This document shows, one piece after another, positions 52,930 to 60,933 of a stretch of DNA of 64,000 nucleotides (positions within the stretch are counted from its first letter, which is position 1; the number at the start of each line of letters is the position of its first letter). The stretch is taken from assembly GCF_900109525.1 (NCBI RefSeq), contig NZ_FOAN01000010.1:124001-188000 (forward strand). Direction: 5' to 3'. A program made the translations under genes and the position numbers. The notes under the pieces are model-generated. The model saw only the letters and a program-made list of their open reading frames with translations, was not told where the DNA came from and did not search any database. The DNA comes from Allobosea lupini (GTDB taxonomy: Bacteria; Pseudomonadota; Alphaproteobacteria; Rhizobiales; Beijerinckiaceae).

Positions 52930-53889
52930 CTATTTCACTTCGCCGGCGATCTCGGCGAGCGCCGGGGCCTTCTGGATCAGGCCGCGCTCGACGAGGAAGG
53001 TGCCGAAGCGCTCATAGCGGCCCTGGTCGAGGGCGCGCGGGCGCTTGGCGAAGCGCGGCAGCGTGTCGGTCCAAGCCTGGCGATTGAGCGCGTCGTCGAG
53101 ATCGGGGTGGGCGGCGATGAAGAGCTTCCAGGCTTCCTGCGGGTGGTTGGTGAGATAGAGCGCCGCTTTCTCGATGGCGGCGAGGAAGCGAGGCAGGCGG
53201 CTGTCACCGACGGCGTCGCGGCGGGTGATCAGGATCAATTCGTCATAGGCGGGAACGCCGTGCTCCTCCGGATAGAAGGCGGTGCCGGGATGGCCTTCGA
53301 GCCTCATCTGGGTCAGCTCGAAATTGCGGTAGCCGCCGATAGTGGCGTCGACCTTGCCGCCGATCAGCGCGGCCGAGAGCGCGAAGTTGACGTTGACCAG
53401 CTTGACGTCGTCGAGCTTCAGGCCGGCCTTGGCCAGCATCTGGCCGAGCAGGGTGGTCTCGGTGCCGGAGACGGCATAGCCGATCGTCTTGCCCTTGAGA
53501 TCGGCGAGGCTCTTGATCGGGCCATCGGCCTTGACGATGACGCTGTTGAGCGGCGTCTCGACCAAGGTGCCGACGCGGGCGATCGGGATGCCGGCGGCAT
53601 GGTCGAGATAGAGATTGGGCTGGTAGTGGATGCCGATATCGGCCTGGCCGGCGGCGACGAGGCGCGGCACGGCCGAGGGGTCGGATGGCGGCACCATGGT
53701 GACCTCGAGCCCGGCCTCCTTGAACAGCCCAAGCTTGTCGGCGACGACCAGCGGCGCGTGGTCCGGATTGACGAACCATTCGAGCATCACGGTGAGCTTA
53801 TCGGCGGCGCGGGCCGGGCTGGCGAGGCCGGCGGCCAAAGCGAGGCCGGTGGCGAGCAGAGCGCGTCGGGTGAGGGCGCGGAGGGTCAT
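52930..53889 (-). CDS. thiY: ThiY-type periplasmic substrate-binding protein
   Basis: The 319-residue protein has a signal peptide (TRRALLATGLALAAGLASPARA) and the NMT1/THI5-like domain KLTVMLEWFVNPDHAPLVVADKLGLFKEAGLEV with ADIGIHYQPNLYLDHAAGIPIARVGTLVETPLNSVI. ThiY binds formylaminopyrimidine, a thiamine breakdown product, for import. Its position downstream of thiX and a TPP riboswitch supports this role. ATG 53889 lies 43 bases beyond the thiX stop and is preferred to the frame from 53976. Confidence 0.88.
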   Translation of the reverse strand: MTLRALTRRALLATGLALAAGLASPARAADKLTVMLEWFVNPDHAPLVVADKLGLFKEAGLEVTMVPPSDPSAVPRLVAAGQADIGIHYQPNLYLDHAAGIPIARVGTLVETPLNSVIVKADGPIKSLADLKGKTIGYAVSGTETTLLGQMLAKAGLKLDDVKLVNVNFALSAALIGGKVDATIGGYRNFELTQMRLEGHPGTAFYPEEHGVPAYDELILITRRDAVGDSRLPRFLAAIEKAALYLTNHPQEAWKLFIAAHPDLDDALNRQAWTDTLPRFAKRPRALDQGRYERFGTFLVERGLIQKAPALAEIAGEVK

Positions 53890-53932
53890 CGGGCGAAATC
53901 CTTCTGCGTGATCGATTTGAAGCGGAGTGACG

Positions 53933-54727
53933 TCACGGCTCGCTCGCCCAGGGAATGAGGCGCGGGCCGAGCGCATCGACGAGATGGCGCAGGACGAGGC
54001 TGAGCACGGCGAGCACGGTCATCGCGGCGAAGACCGTGTCGGTCTGCATGCGGGCATTGGCCTGGACCATGACGAAGCCGAGCCCGGCCGAGGCACCGAC
54101 CCATTCGCCGATCACCGCGCCGAGCGGCGCGAGCGGGGCCGCGACCCTGAGGCCGGTGAGCAGGCTCGGCATCGCCAGCGGCAGGCGGACATAGCGCAGC
54201 GTCTGCCAGTGCGTCGCCGTGGTCAGCGCCGTGGCGTCGATCAGCTCCGGGTCGGTCCGGCGCAGGCCGTCGGTGAAGGCGGAGGCGACGGGAAAGAAGA
54301 TGATGATCGTCGCCATGATCACCTTCGAGCCCATGCCGAAGCCGAACCAGACGACCAGCAGCGGCGCGATGACGAAGACCGGGAAGGATTGCAGCACCAG
54401 CAGGATCGGCCAGAGCAGGCGCCCGAGCCGCGGCAGTGCCACGATCGCTAGCCCCGTCAGCGCGCCGAACGCCGAGCCGAGCACGAAGCCGAGCGCCATC
54501 TCGGCGATGGTCGTCAGGCTATGGCCGAAGAGGAAGCCGGGCTGGCGCTGGAAAGCCAGGGCGACATCGAGCGGCGAGGGCAGGATGTAGCGCGGCGGCT
54601 GGAACAGCCAGATCGCACTTTGCCAGACGAGCAGCAGGACGAGAACCGTGCGCAAGGCAAGGGCGAGCGCGGCCATCACCGGTCTCGCGGAAGCCGAGCT
54701 GCGCTCTATCGCGTCCTGCGTCGTCAA
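53933..54727 (-). CDS. thiX: ThiX-type ABC transporter permease
   Basis: The 264-residue protein has about six membrane helices and the permease EAA-loop region DGLRRTDPELIDATALTTATHWQTLRYVRLPLAMPSLLTGLRVA. It would move pyrimidine precursors of thiamine delivered by ThiY. The TTG at 54727 is chosen because an AAAGG site lies at the right distance and inside a hairpin (54731-54752) just below the riboswitch. The ATG at 54805 is inside the riboswitch, and the ATG at 54676 would remove the first residues of the family N-terminus. No ThiZ ATPase gene is next to it. Confidence 0.85.
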   Translation of the reverse strand: MTTQDAIERSSASARPVMAALALALRTVLVLLLVWQSAIWLFQPPRYILPSPLDVALAFQRQPGFLFGHSLTTIAEMALGFVLGSAFGALTGLAIVALPRLGRLLWPILLVLQSFPVFVIAPLLVVWFGFGMGSKVIMATIIIFFPVASAFTDGLRRTDPELIDATALTTATHWQTLRYVRLPLAMPSLLTGLRVAAPLAPLGAVIGEWVGASAGLGFVMVQANARMQTDTVFAAMTVLAVLSLVLRHLVDALGPRLIPWASEP

Positions 54728-54730
54728 AAT

Positions 54731-54752
54731 CCGCCTTTCGGGTGGAAGGCGG
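54731..54752 (-). promoter_or_regulatory. Hairpin sequestering the thiX ribosome-binding site
   Basis: On the minus strand CCGCCTT (54752-54746) and AAGGCGG (54737-54731) form a perfect 7-bp stem with an 8-base loop. The second arm contains the AAGG Shine-Dalgarno sequence located six bases before the TTG start of thiX. This is the expected expression platform for translational shut-off by the TPP riboswitch. Confidence 0.7.
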
Positions 54753-54784
54753 GCGCGGGGAAAAGCGTTTGCGAGGCTGCCCCG

Positions 54785-54866
54785 AGCGACTCCCTCCGCC
54801 AGCATGATCTGGTTCAGGTTCGAAGGGTGCTTCTCAGCTCGCCCTGCGGCGAACGCCCCCGTCTCT
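54785..54866 (-). promoter_or_regulatory. TPP riboswitch (THI element)
   Basis: The minus strand carries all THI-box words in order: GCTGAGA (CTGAGA at 54837-54832), ACCCTT (54828-54823), GAACCTGAAC (54821-54812), and ATGCTGGCGGAGGGA (about 54805-54791), with closing P1 bases GAC/GTC. It binds thiamine pyrophosphate and switches off genes downstream on this strand. It lies between tenA and thiX, so it controls thiX-thiY directly. Confidence 0.93.
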
Positions 54867-54929
54867 CGACCGTCCTTGTGACAGAGCGGCCGGCGGCTGT
54901 CACGCCTGTCTCAGAACAGCCGGTGCGGG

Positions 54930-55577
54930 TCAGGCTTTGCCGTCATAGGCCGAATCGAAGAACGCCTTCTCCAGCGCGACCGCGCGCAGGAAGAAGTCCC
55001 GGCTCGTTTCCGCCTCGCTTGGGCCAACGCGATCGAGCTCGCTCCGCAGGAAGCCGACGAAGTCGCGGAAGTCGGGATTGTCGTGCAGGGTGATCCATTC
55101 GGCATGGATGAAGTTCGCCGGCAGCGGCTGCGAGGCCTGCTGCGCCCAGTCGAGATAGAGCCATTCGGCGACGACCAGCACGGAGAGGGCGGCGGCGTAG
55201 GAGCGCGTCGCGGCGGCCTCGCGCATGATCGCCTTGAAGCCGGCGGTCGCCTTGCTGTCCGGCGGAGCCGTGCGATCCTGCTCGCTCACGCCGAGCGCCT
55301 CGAAGGAGCGCAGGAAATAGGTGTTCTCCTCGCCGCTGACCATGCCGATGAAGCGGCCGAAGCGGATGCGGGCCTCGAAGCTGTCGGCGCTGGCGAGCGC
55401 GCCGCCGAGCAGGCTCAGGAAGCTGTCGATGAAGCGGTGATCCTGGACGAGATAACGGATCATGACCGCGTCGGAGACCGAGCCGTCCAGCAATTCGCGC
55501 ACGAAGCGATGGCCGACGGATTGCGACCAGGCCGGCTGGCTGGCCTGGCGCAGGGTCTCGGTGAAACGTTCGGTCAT
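54930..55577 (-). CDS. tenA: TenA family thiamine salvage enzyme (Cys-less TenA_E type)
   Basis: The 215-residue helical protein has the TenA pattern VRELLDGSVSDAVMIRYLVQDHRFIDSFLSLLGGALA and the terminal FFLRAVALEKAFFDSAY. It contains no cysteine at all; the usual catalytic Cys region is LSVLVVAEWLYLDWA, with Glu as in the TenA_E class. Such enzymes hydrolyse amino- or formylaminopyrimidine in thiamine salvage. It is upstream of the TPP riboswitch, which lies between it and the transporter genes, so its own expression may have a separate control. Confidence 0.87.
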   Translation of the reverse strand: MTERFTETLRQASQPAWSQSVGHRFVRELLDGSVSDAVMIRYLVQDHRFIDSFLSLLGGALASADSFEARIRFGRFIGMVSGEENTYFLRSFEALGVSEQDRTAPPDSKATAGFKAIMREAAATRSYAAALSVLVVAEWLYLDWAQQASQPLPANFIHAEWITLHDNPDFRDFVGFLRSELDRVGPSEAETSRDFFLRAVALEKAFFDSAYDGKA

Positions 55578-55635
55578 GAGGTCGGCCTTTCGCTGATCGG
55601 GCTCTCCCTATCAGCGTCGCCGCTACTACCGCACG

Positions 55636-56808
55636 CTATTTCAGCCGCGCCGCGACGATCTTGGCGAGCTCGCCGACGCGCTGCTTCGCCTGATCATGCA
55701 AGGCCTGATCGCGCTCGCCGCCGGAGACACGGACCTCGACCGTCGTCAGGCCCTTGCGGATATGGATGCGGTTCATGATGTCGAGCGCCGCCTCGTCGCC
55801 CAGGCCCGCAACCGGCGTCTTCGCCTCGGACACCTTGATCGCGCTCTGGAACCAGCGCTTCGAGAGATCCTCATTGGCGGCGACATTGCGGACGCTGACC
55901 TGGATCTGGTTGAGCTCGATCGTACGCTTGCCGTCCTTCTCGACAGTGCGCTTGGCGTCGAACTGGCAGCCGATCGGGTTCGGCAGCGCTTCCTGCCGGT
56001 TCTCGCGGCTCTCATGGGTGATCTTGCCCATCAGCTTGCGGGCATCGCCGATGGTCATGCCGGGGAAGGTGGCCTTGATCTCCTCGGGCGTCAGCAGCGC
56101 GCAGGCATCCGGCCACTGCTCGACCGGGGCGACGGAGGAGGGGCGGGTGTCCGTCGGCACGGTCACGGCACTGTTCGTCGCCACCTGCAGGGTCGTGTCG
56201 ACCATGCCGGTGCCGCCCTGCCAGCGTGCAGCGGCCTGCTTCGCCAAAGCGAGCGCGTTCGGCGCGGTCTGCTCGGAATAGAGGTCGAGCGAGACGGCAT
56301 AGATCAGGTCGTCCTTGCGGGCGCGGATCACCACGCTCGAGGAGTTGGTTTCCTGGAAAGCCTCGTCGCCGATGCCGCTTACCGGCTCGAGCTTGAGCGT
56401 GATCTTGGGATCGGCCGCGACCTTCTCTCGCGTCGCCTTGATCGAGGCGAAGGCCTGAGCCGGCGTCTCGCGGCCCCTGGCGACGCCATCCCAGCGGATC
56501 ACCGTGACCGAGGCGAAGCGGGCATGGTCGAGCTTCGAAGTCGGGCTCGGCAGCTTCACCGAGTACATGCAGCTCTCGGCATATTGCGGGCCGCGGCTGA
56601 TCGGGCTCAGCGTCGGCCCCTTGGCGGTTATCGGGCGGCCGGGAAAGAGCGCCTCCAGATCGGCCTGCGGCAGCAGGCGGCAGGCGTCGGGCGCCCTGCC
56701 CGCAGCAGTGGCCGGTTCGGTGGCGGGTGTCGTCGTGGTGGTCTGGGCGAGGGCGGGGCCGGCGAGCGCCAGCAGCAGCGGGGTCACGAGCACGGAACGG
56801 GCGAGCAT
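55636..56808 (-). CDS. Secreted protein with two DUF3558-like repeats
   Basis: The 390-residue protein has a signal peptide (MLARSVLVTPLLLALAGPALAQ) and a Thr/Ala-rich linker. Two homologous domains follow: about 40-205 starting PDACRLLPQADLEALFPG, and about 230-390 starting PDACALLTPEEIKATFPG; both also have a GIGDEAF / GLGDEAA segment before the end. This internal duplication is clear by eye. The repeat resembles small periplasmic or lipoprotein domains of the DUF3558 type. Function unknown. Confidence 0.7.
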   Translation of the reverse strand: MLARSVLVTPLLLALAGPALAQTTTTTPATEPATAAGRAPDACRLLPQADLEALFPGRPITAKGPTLSPISRGPQYAESCMYSVKLPSPTSKLDHARFASVTVIRWDGVARGRETPAQAFASIKATREKVAADPKITLKLEPVSGIGDEAFQETNSSSVVIRARKDDLIYAVSLDLYSEQTAPNALALAKQAAARWQGGTGMVDTTLQVATNSAVTVPTDTRPSSVAPVEQWPDACALLTPEEIKATFPGMTIGDARKLMGKITHESRENRQEALPNPIGCQFDAKRTVEKDGKRTIELNQIQVSVRNVAANEDLSKRWFQSAIKVSEAKTPVAGLGDEAALDIMNRIHIRKGLTTVEVRVSGGERDQALHDQAKQRVGELAKIVAARLK

Positions 56809-57053
56809 CGGATCAGGTCTCCAGGGACGGGCGCGCCACGGTCGATCGCGGCTGCGCCGTTCGGGGACGCGTCAATCTAGGGGGAGGGTGGCGCGATCAT
56901 GGCGCCGCACGGGCCGCGACAATGGTTGCTGACAAGGACTGTCAGCCGGAAGGACAGCCCGCCGAGCCTGCGGCACGCCGGACATCCGATCGAATCATCG
57001 GTCCAGGGTGTGCTGTTTTGCGAGCGCTGCGCCGTGCGCGGACGCGCCGGGAT

Positions 57054-57482
57054 TCAGTTCGGCCGGCGGGCCAGCGCCAGAGCGGCGCGCTTCGACCAGA
57101 GCCGCTCGCACAGGCTCACGACGGCAAGCCCGCTGACGCCGCCCATGATCTTGACCAGCGCATCCAGCCCGCGGGCATGCCGGCTCGCCTCGAAATGCTG
57201 GGCGATCTCGAGGCCGGCGGCGCCGGCGACGATGCACAGGAGAATCGCGCCCTTGCGGGCCGGATAGGCGATAGCGAGCGCCGCCGCGGCGACCAGATAG
57301 GCGATGAAGCGTTCGAGCTGCGGACCCATATGCGCAAGATGCGGGCGCGCGCCGATCGGTGACAGCGTCGCGAACACGACGAGGGCGACGGCGCCCCAGC
57401 CGATCAGCGCAGCCCAGCGGCGCATGGAACGCTCGTCCCCGAAGAACCGCATCGCCGCCTTCTGCGTCTGCCGTTGCACCAT
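57054..57482 (-). CDS. VanZ-like membrane protein
   Basis: The 142-residue protein has four hydrophobic segments and the VanZ-like pattern ATLSPIGARPHL, then ERFIAYLVAAAALAIAYP and AGLEIAQHFEASRHARGLDALVKIMGG (E and RxxxxxD-like residues are conserved in the family). Function of VanZ-like proteins outside teicoplanin resistance is unknown. Starts at ATG 57482, 57452 or 57425 are possible; the first gives a normal length. Confidence 0.72.
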   Translation of the reverse strand: MVQRQTQKAAMRFFGDERSMRRWAALIGWGAVALVVFATLSPIGARPHLAHMGPQLERFIAYLVAAAALAIAYPARKGAILLCIVAGAAGLEIAQHFEASRHARGLDALVKIMGGVSGLAVVSLCERLWSKRAALALARRPN

Positions 57483-57540
57483 TCCGTCCCCGGAAAGCAG
57501 AAAGGGCCCAAGCGGTCATCGCTCAAGCCCTCGAAAATGC

Positions 57541-57615
57541 TGGCTCCCGGAGCAGGATTCGAACCTGCGACCAATCGATTAACAGTCGATTGCTCTACCG
57601 CTGAGCTATCCGGGA
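57541..57615 (-). tRNA. tRNA-Asn (anticodon GUU)
   Basis: On the minus strand the acceptor stem TCCCGGA pairs with TCCGGGA, discriminator G and encoded CCA. The anticodon loop CTGTTAA presents GTT. The T-arm GGTTCGAATCC is standard. Confidence 0.95.
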
Positions 57616-57807
57616 TCGGTGGGCGGCGTATACCGACGCTGCCGGGAACACGCAACCCCTTTGCTGGCATCTGACCGGAGAAAATCGTGGGAAGACGATC
57701 TGCCCTATCGTCAATTCACAGTGGCGCGAGAGTTTCGGTTGCGGCGCGCCGCGGCATGTGGTTATAGGCCCAGCCGTGGAGCGCGCCTTTGGTCACGCTC
57801 CCTGGAT

Positions 57808-57881
57808 GGCCTCGTGGCGGAGTGGTTACGCAGAGGACTGCAAATCCTTGCACCCCGGTTCGATTCCGGGCGAGGCCTCCA
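57808..57881 (+). tRNA. tRNA-Cys (anticodon GCA)
   Basis: Acceptor stem GGCCTCG pairs with CGAGGCC, discriminator T and encoded CCA at 57879-57881. The anticodon loop CTGCAAA presents GCA. Its 3' end borders an integrase remnant, suggesting this tRNA served as an integration site. Confidence 0.95.
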
Positions 57882-57891
57882 ATCCCATTTA

Positions 57892-58225
57892 TCATGCGCC
57901 GATTTCCTTACGGTTTTCGGCCTTGTTGTCCCGCTGGGTTTCCACACCCTCTGACGCCGGGACAATCTTGTTCGCCTTTCCACCCTTTGACAGGGCGATT
58001 TTGGCCACTCCGAAGGGCGTTACGCGGCGCCAATTGGCTGTCTTCATGTAGATTGCGGCCTGCTTTGGCGATTCCCATCCGAAGGTCGCCATGAGCTCGC
58101 GCTCGGATGCTGCGTTGACCGCTGCGGTCGTCGCGCCGGCCTTGCGGATGCCGTGAATGGAGCAATGCTTCTGCGCGATCGAATCGCACCACTTGCGCAT
58201 GCGCTGACCAAAGCGCTACCGGAGA
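57892..58225 (-). pseudogene. Truncated tyrosine recombinase (integrase) remnant
   Basis: Only the C-terminal catalytic part is left: RFGQRMRKWCD, then CSIHGIRKAGATTAA (the HxLRK box), GWESPKQAAIYMKTAN (GH box as GW, and the tyrosine nucleophile). An in-frame TAG five codons before the ATG at 58200 interrupts the frame at 58216-58218, and no N-terminal domain is found upstream. The remnant lies 10 bases past the tRNA-Cys CCA end, the normal position of an integrase in a tRNA-targeted island. Confidence 0.7.
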
Positions 58226-58545
58226 CAAGGAGTAATGGAAACCAGCCGGGAACTGGGACAATAGCTATGTCCACTCCCGCACGATGCGTCGCTCCGCATA
58301 TCACAGTATGGCCCCCCGCCGGGCAAAGGCTCCTGACTATCGGGGGGCATTGCAGGCGAGGCGTGTATGCGGCTGGCGCTGGCCGGCGACATCAAAAGAG
58401 AAGGACCAGGCCCCGTGCGAGCAAGATCGCGCCATTCATTGTGGGTCTCTTGCGGCCTGCGTTTCGGTTGGTCGTGCTCTCCTGACAATCCGTGCTATAT
58501 GCGCCGCGCGCGGGTTGGCGCGTCGGCTTGGTCGAAGCAGGGCGT
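58226..58545. other. Intergenic region between integrase remnant and ligase gene
   Basis: About 320 bases with no recognised gene or repeat. It is probably decayed remains of the integrase gene and the promoter of the downstream cluster. The first downstream start is ATG 58546. Confidence 0.45.
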
Positions 58546-60099
58546 ATGGCTTTATATCACTACAATCTTGGCACGCTGTTCGCCGAGCGCGCGACGACGG
58601 CGGGCGACAAACCCGCACTGCGTTATGAGGCGGGGTCAATCAGTTACAGGCGCTTGGCTGACCAAGTCGATCAGCTCTCGGCTATGCTGCTCCGACATGG
58701 CCACGTGCGGGGCGAGGTCATTGCCATTGCACACAACAAGGCGGCCTTGTCCTATGCGTTGATGTTGGCCGCCCTGCGCCTGGGCATCGCGTATGTAAAT
58801 ATCGATACCGCCTCGCCCCAGGCCCGAAACGGGCATATCGTTAAAATCTGCGCAGCGCGGACGATCTTCGTCGACGATGAAGAGCATCTGTCGGCAATGC
58901 GAGCGTTGGCCGCCTCCGTCGGCGCGAATGCCGTGCTGTTGTCCGAAACCGATCTTGAGCCTTTAACTGAGCATGATCGCCTCCAGCAGGCGGCAGCCAT
59001 GGCGCAAGTCGACGGTGCCTGCATAGCCTACATCATGTTCACGTCGGGTTCGACAGGCCTGCCGAAGGGCGTGGCTGTCACACATCAGAATCTGATACAT
59101 TTCATTCACTGGGGGATCGAACGCTTCGAGATTAGCGACGAGGATAATTTCGCAAATCTCAGCCCCATGTATTTCGATAATTCGGTTTTCGATTTTTATA
59201 TTGCCCTGTTCTCTGGCGCATCCTTGACGCCCATCCACCGCAAGCTGCTCAATGCGCCTGCGGCTCTGATCGCCTATATCGAGGGCATGGCCTGCACGAT
59301 CTGGTTTTCTGTTCCGTCTTTGCTGATCTATGTCATCGCGATGAAGGCATTGACGGTGAGCTCACTCTCGACGATCCGATATATAGTTTTCGGCGGCGAA
59401 GGGTACCCAAAGATCGAGCTGATCAAGCTCTATCGAATGTTCAAGGGAAGGGCCAAGCTGGTCAATGTCTACGGCCCGACCGAATGCACCTGTATCTGCA
59501 GCGCCTATGACCTGTCCGACGATGATTTCCTGGAGCTGACGGGCCTGCCACCCTTGGGTCGGCTCAACCCCAATTTCGACCATCTCATCCTTGACGATGA
59601 CGGCCTCGCCGCAGATCTGGGAGAGCTCTGCCTGATCGGTCCCAATGTTGCGTCGGGCTATTTCAACGATCCCGATCGTAGCGCGGCCTCATTCATCACT
59701 TTGACCGAGCCGGAGCGCTTCATGAAGCGCATGTACCGAACCGGCGACCTCGTCCGACGGGATGCGGGGAACCTCTTTTTCATCGGGCGCAAAGATAATC
59801 AGATCAAACATTTAGGATACAGGATTGAACTCGAAGAGGTCGAGCACGGCCTCGCCAAGCTGCACGGCGTGATCCAGGCTGCGGTCATTTATCAGCGGTC
59901 CGGGACCGCCTATGGAAAGCTCATAGGATTTGTGTCGGCCAGCGAGGCTTTGGATGAAGCGACGCTGCGGCGGCAACTGGCAGATCACGTGCCGGACTAC
60001 ATGGTGCCGAGCCGCATCGTTGTCACTGATAATCTGCCCAAAAGCGCGAACGGCAAAATTGACCGTCAAAATCTCGCCGCGCTGCTGATGAGCATGTGA
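58546..60099 (+). CDS. Amino-acid adenylation (DltA/NRPS-like) ligase
   Basis: The 517-residue protein has the adenylation-domain core motifs: MFTSGSTGLPKGVAVTHQN (A3, about 162-180), NVYGPTECTC (A5), ELCLIGPNVASGYFNDP, MYRTGDLVRRDAGNLFFIGRKDNQIKHLGYRIELEEVE (A7-A8) and PKSANGKIDRQNL with the catalytic lysine (A10). It should activate an amino or hydroxy acid as AMP ester and load it onto a carrier protein; an ACP is encoded at 63567. It has no condensation or PCP domain of its own. Codon use and GC are lower than in the chromosome core, consistent with acquisition. Confidence 0.85.
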   Translation: MALYHYNLGTLFAERATTAGDKPALRYEAGSISYRRLADQVDQLSAMLLRHGHVRGEVIAIAHNKAALSYALMLAALRLGIAYVNIDTASPQARNGHIVKICAARTIFVDDEEHLSAMRALAASVGANAVLLSETDLEPLTEHDRLQQAAAMAQVDGACIAYIMFTSGSTGLPKGVAVTHQNLIHFIHWGIERFEISDEDNFANLSPMYFDNSVFDFYIALFSGASLTPIHRKLLNAPAALIAYIEGMACTIWFSVPSLLIYVIAMKALTVSSLSTIRYIVFGGEGYPKIELIKLYRMFKGRAKLVNVYGPTECTCICSAYDLSDDDFLELTGLPPLGRLNPNFDHLILDDDGLAADLGELCLIGPNVASGYFNDPDRSAASFITLTEPERFMKRMYRTGDLVRRDAGNLFFIGRKDNQIKHLGYRIELEEVEHGLAKLHGVIQAAVIYQRSGTAYGKLIGFVSASEALDEATLRRQLADHVPDYMVPSRIVVTDNLPKSANGKIDRQNLAALLMSM

Positions 60100-60229
60100 A
60101 TGGACAGCTTGCAGATGCGCGACCGACCTGTGGGCGGATTGAGCAGGGCGTTCATTGCTATCATTGGCTTTTTGGACCTGAGCGGATCCCAGATTCTCTG
60201 TGTTATGCCGAACTAGTGGTGATGTGACG

Positions 60230-60922
60230 ATGGTCGAGGCAAGCGATATCAATACGAATTACGAGGCGTTTTACTCCGCGCGCTCCGGGCAAAGAGTTTA
60301 TCCGACCGAATTCGTGGTGCGGATATTTCTAGCGCAGTATCCCAATCTGGATTTCTCCAAACCAAAACCGGGTGCGAAAATCCTGGATATTGCATTTGGT
60401 GATGGCCGCAACACTGCATTTTTATGCGAACAGGGTTTCGACGTTAGCGGAATAGAGATCACGCAGGGTATCGTCGATCAAACGCATGCAAGGATGACGT
60501 CTCTAGGCCATAAGGCCGATCTCCGCGTTGGAAGGAACAGCAATATTCCATTCAACGACGACGAGTTCGATGTGATAGTGGCGTGCTCTTGCTGCTATTA
60601 TTGCGACGAAGGCGAGTCCATGCATGATAATTTAAATGAGTATGCTAGAGTCCTCAAGAAAGGCGGAATTCTGATAGCCTCTGTCGCAGACAGCTCCTCG
60701 TTTATTTTTGATTCGGCGGAGCAATTGGAAGATGGATCCTTCAGAATCTCGCGCGATCCCTATAACAATCGTGTCGGGTATAGGCTGCACGGATTCTCGA
60801 ATAGAGACGATTTGGAGCGCTACTTCTCAGTCAATTTCAAAAACTTTTCCGTCGGCCAATCGAGCAGTAACTACTTTGGTATTCATGAAAAGCTCTTTTG
60901 GGTGGTTTGCCAGAAACTATAA
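60230..60922 (+). CDS. Class I SAM-dependent methyltransferase
   Basis: The 230-residue protein has the motif I segment AKILDIAFGDGRNTAFLCEQG (about 51-71), motif II-like GIEITQGIVDQT and the late LKKGGILIASVADSS. It is clearly AT-richer than typical genes in the window, a sign of transfer. ATG 60230 is taken rather than an ATG at 60200, which lies within the spacer. Substrate unknown; context suggests a sugar or small acyl precursor. Confidence 0.82.
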   Translation: MVEASDINTNYEAFYSARSGQRVYPTEFVVRIFLAQYPNLDFSKPKPGAKILDIAFGDGRNTAFLCEQGFDVSGIEITQGIVDQTHARMTSLGHKADLRVGRNSNIPFNDDEFDVIVACSCCYYCDEGESMHDNLNEYARVLKKGGILIASVADSSSFIFDSAEQLEDGSFRISRDPYNNRVGYRLHGFSNRDDLERYFSVNFKNFSVGQSSSNYFGIHEKLFWVVCQKL

Positions 60923-60933
60923 GGTCCATACCC

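Noticed and set aside
54676..54805. ATG 54805 or ATG 54676 as the start of thiX
   Set aside because: The first lies inside the conserved TPP aptamer; the second lacks a ribosome-binding site. TTG 54727 has a well-spaced site within a sequestering hairpin.
57892..58200. Functional integrase gene
   Set aside because: The product lacks the N-terminal and core-binding domains and the first catalytic arginine region; an in-frame stop lies just upstream.
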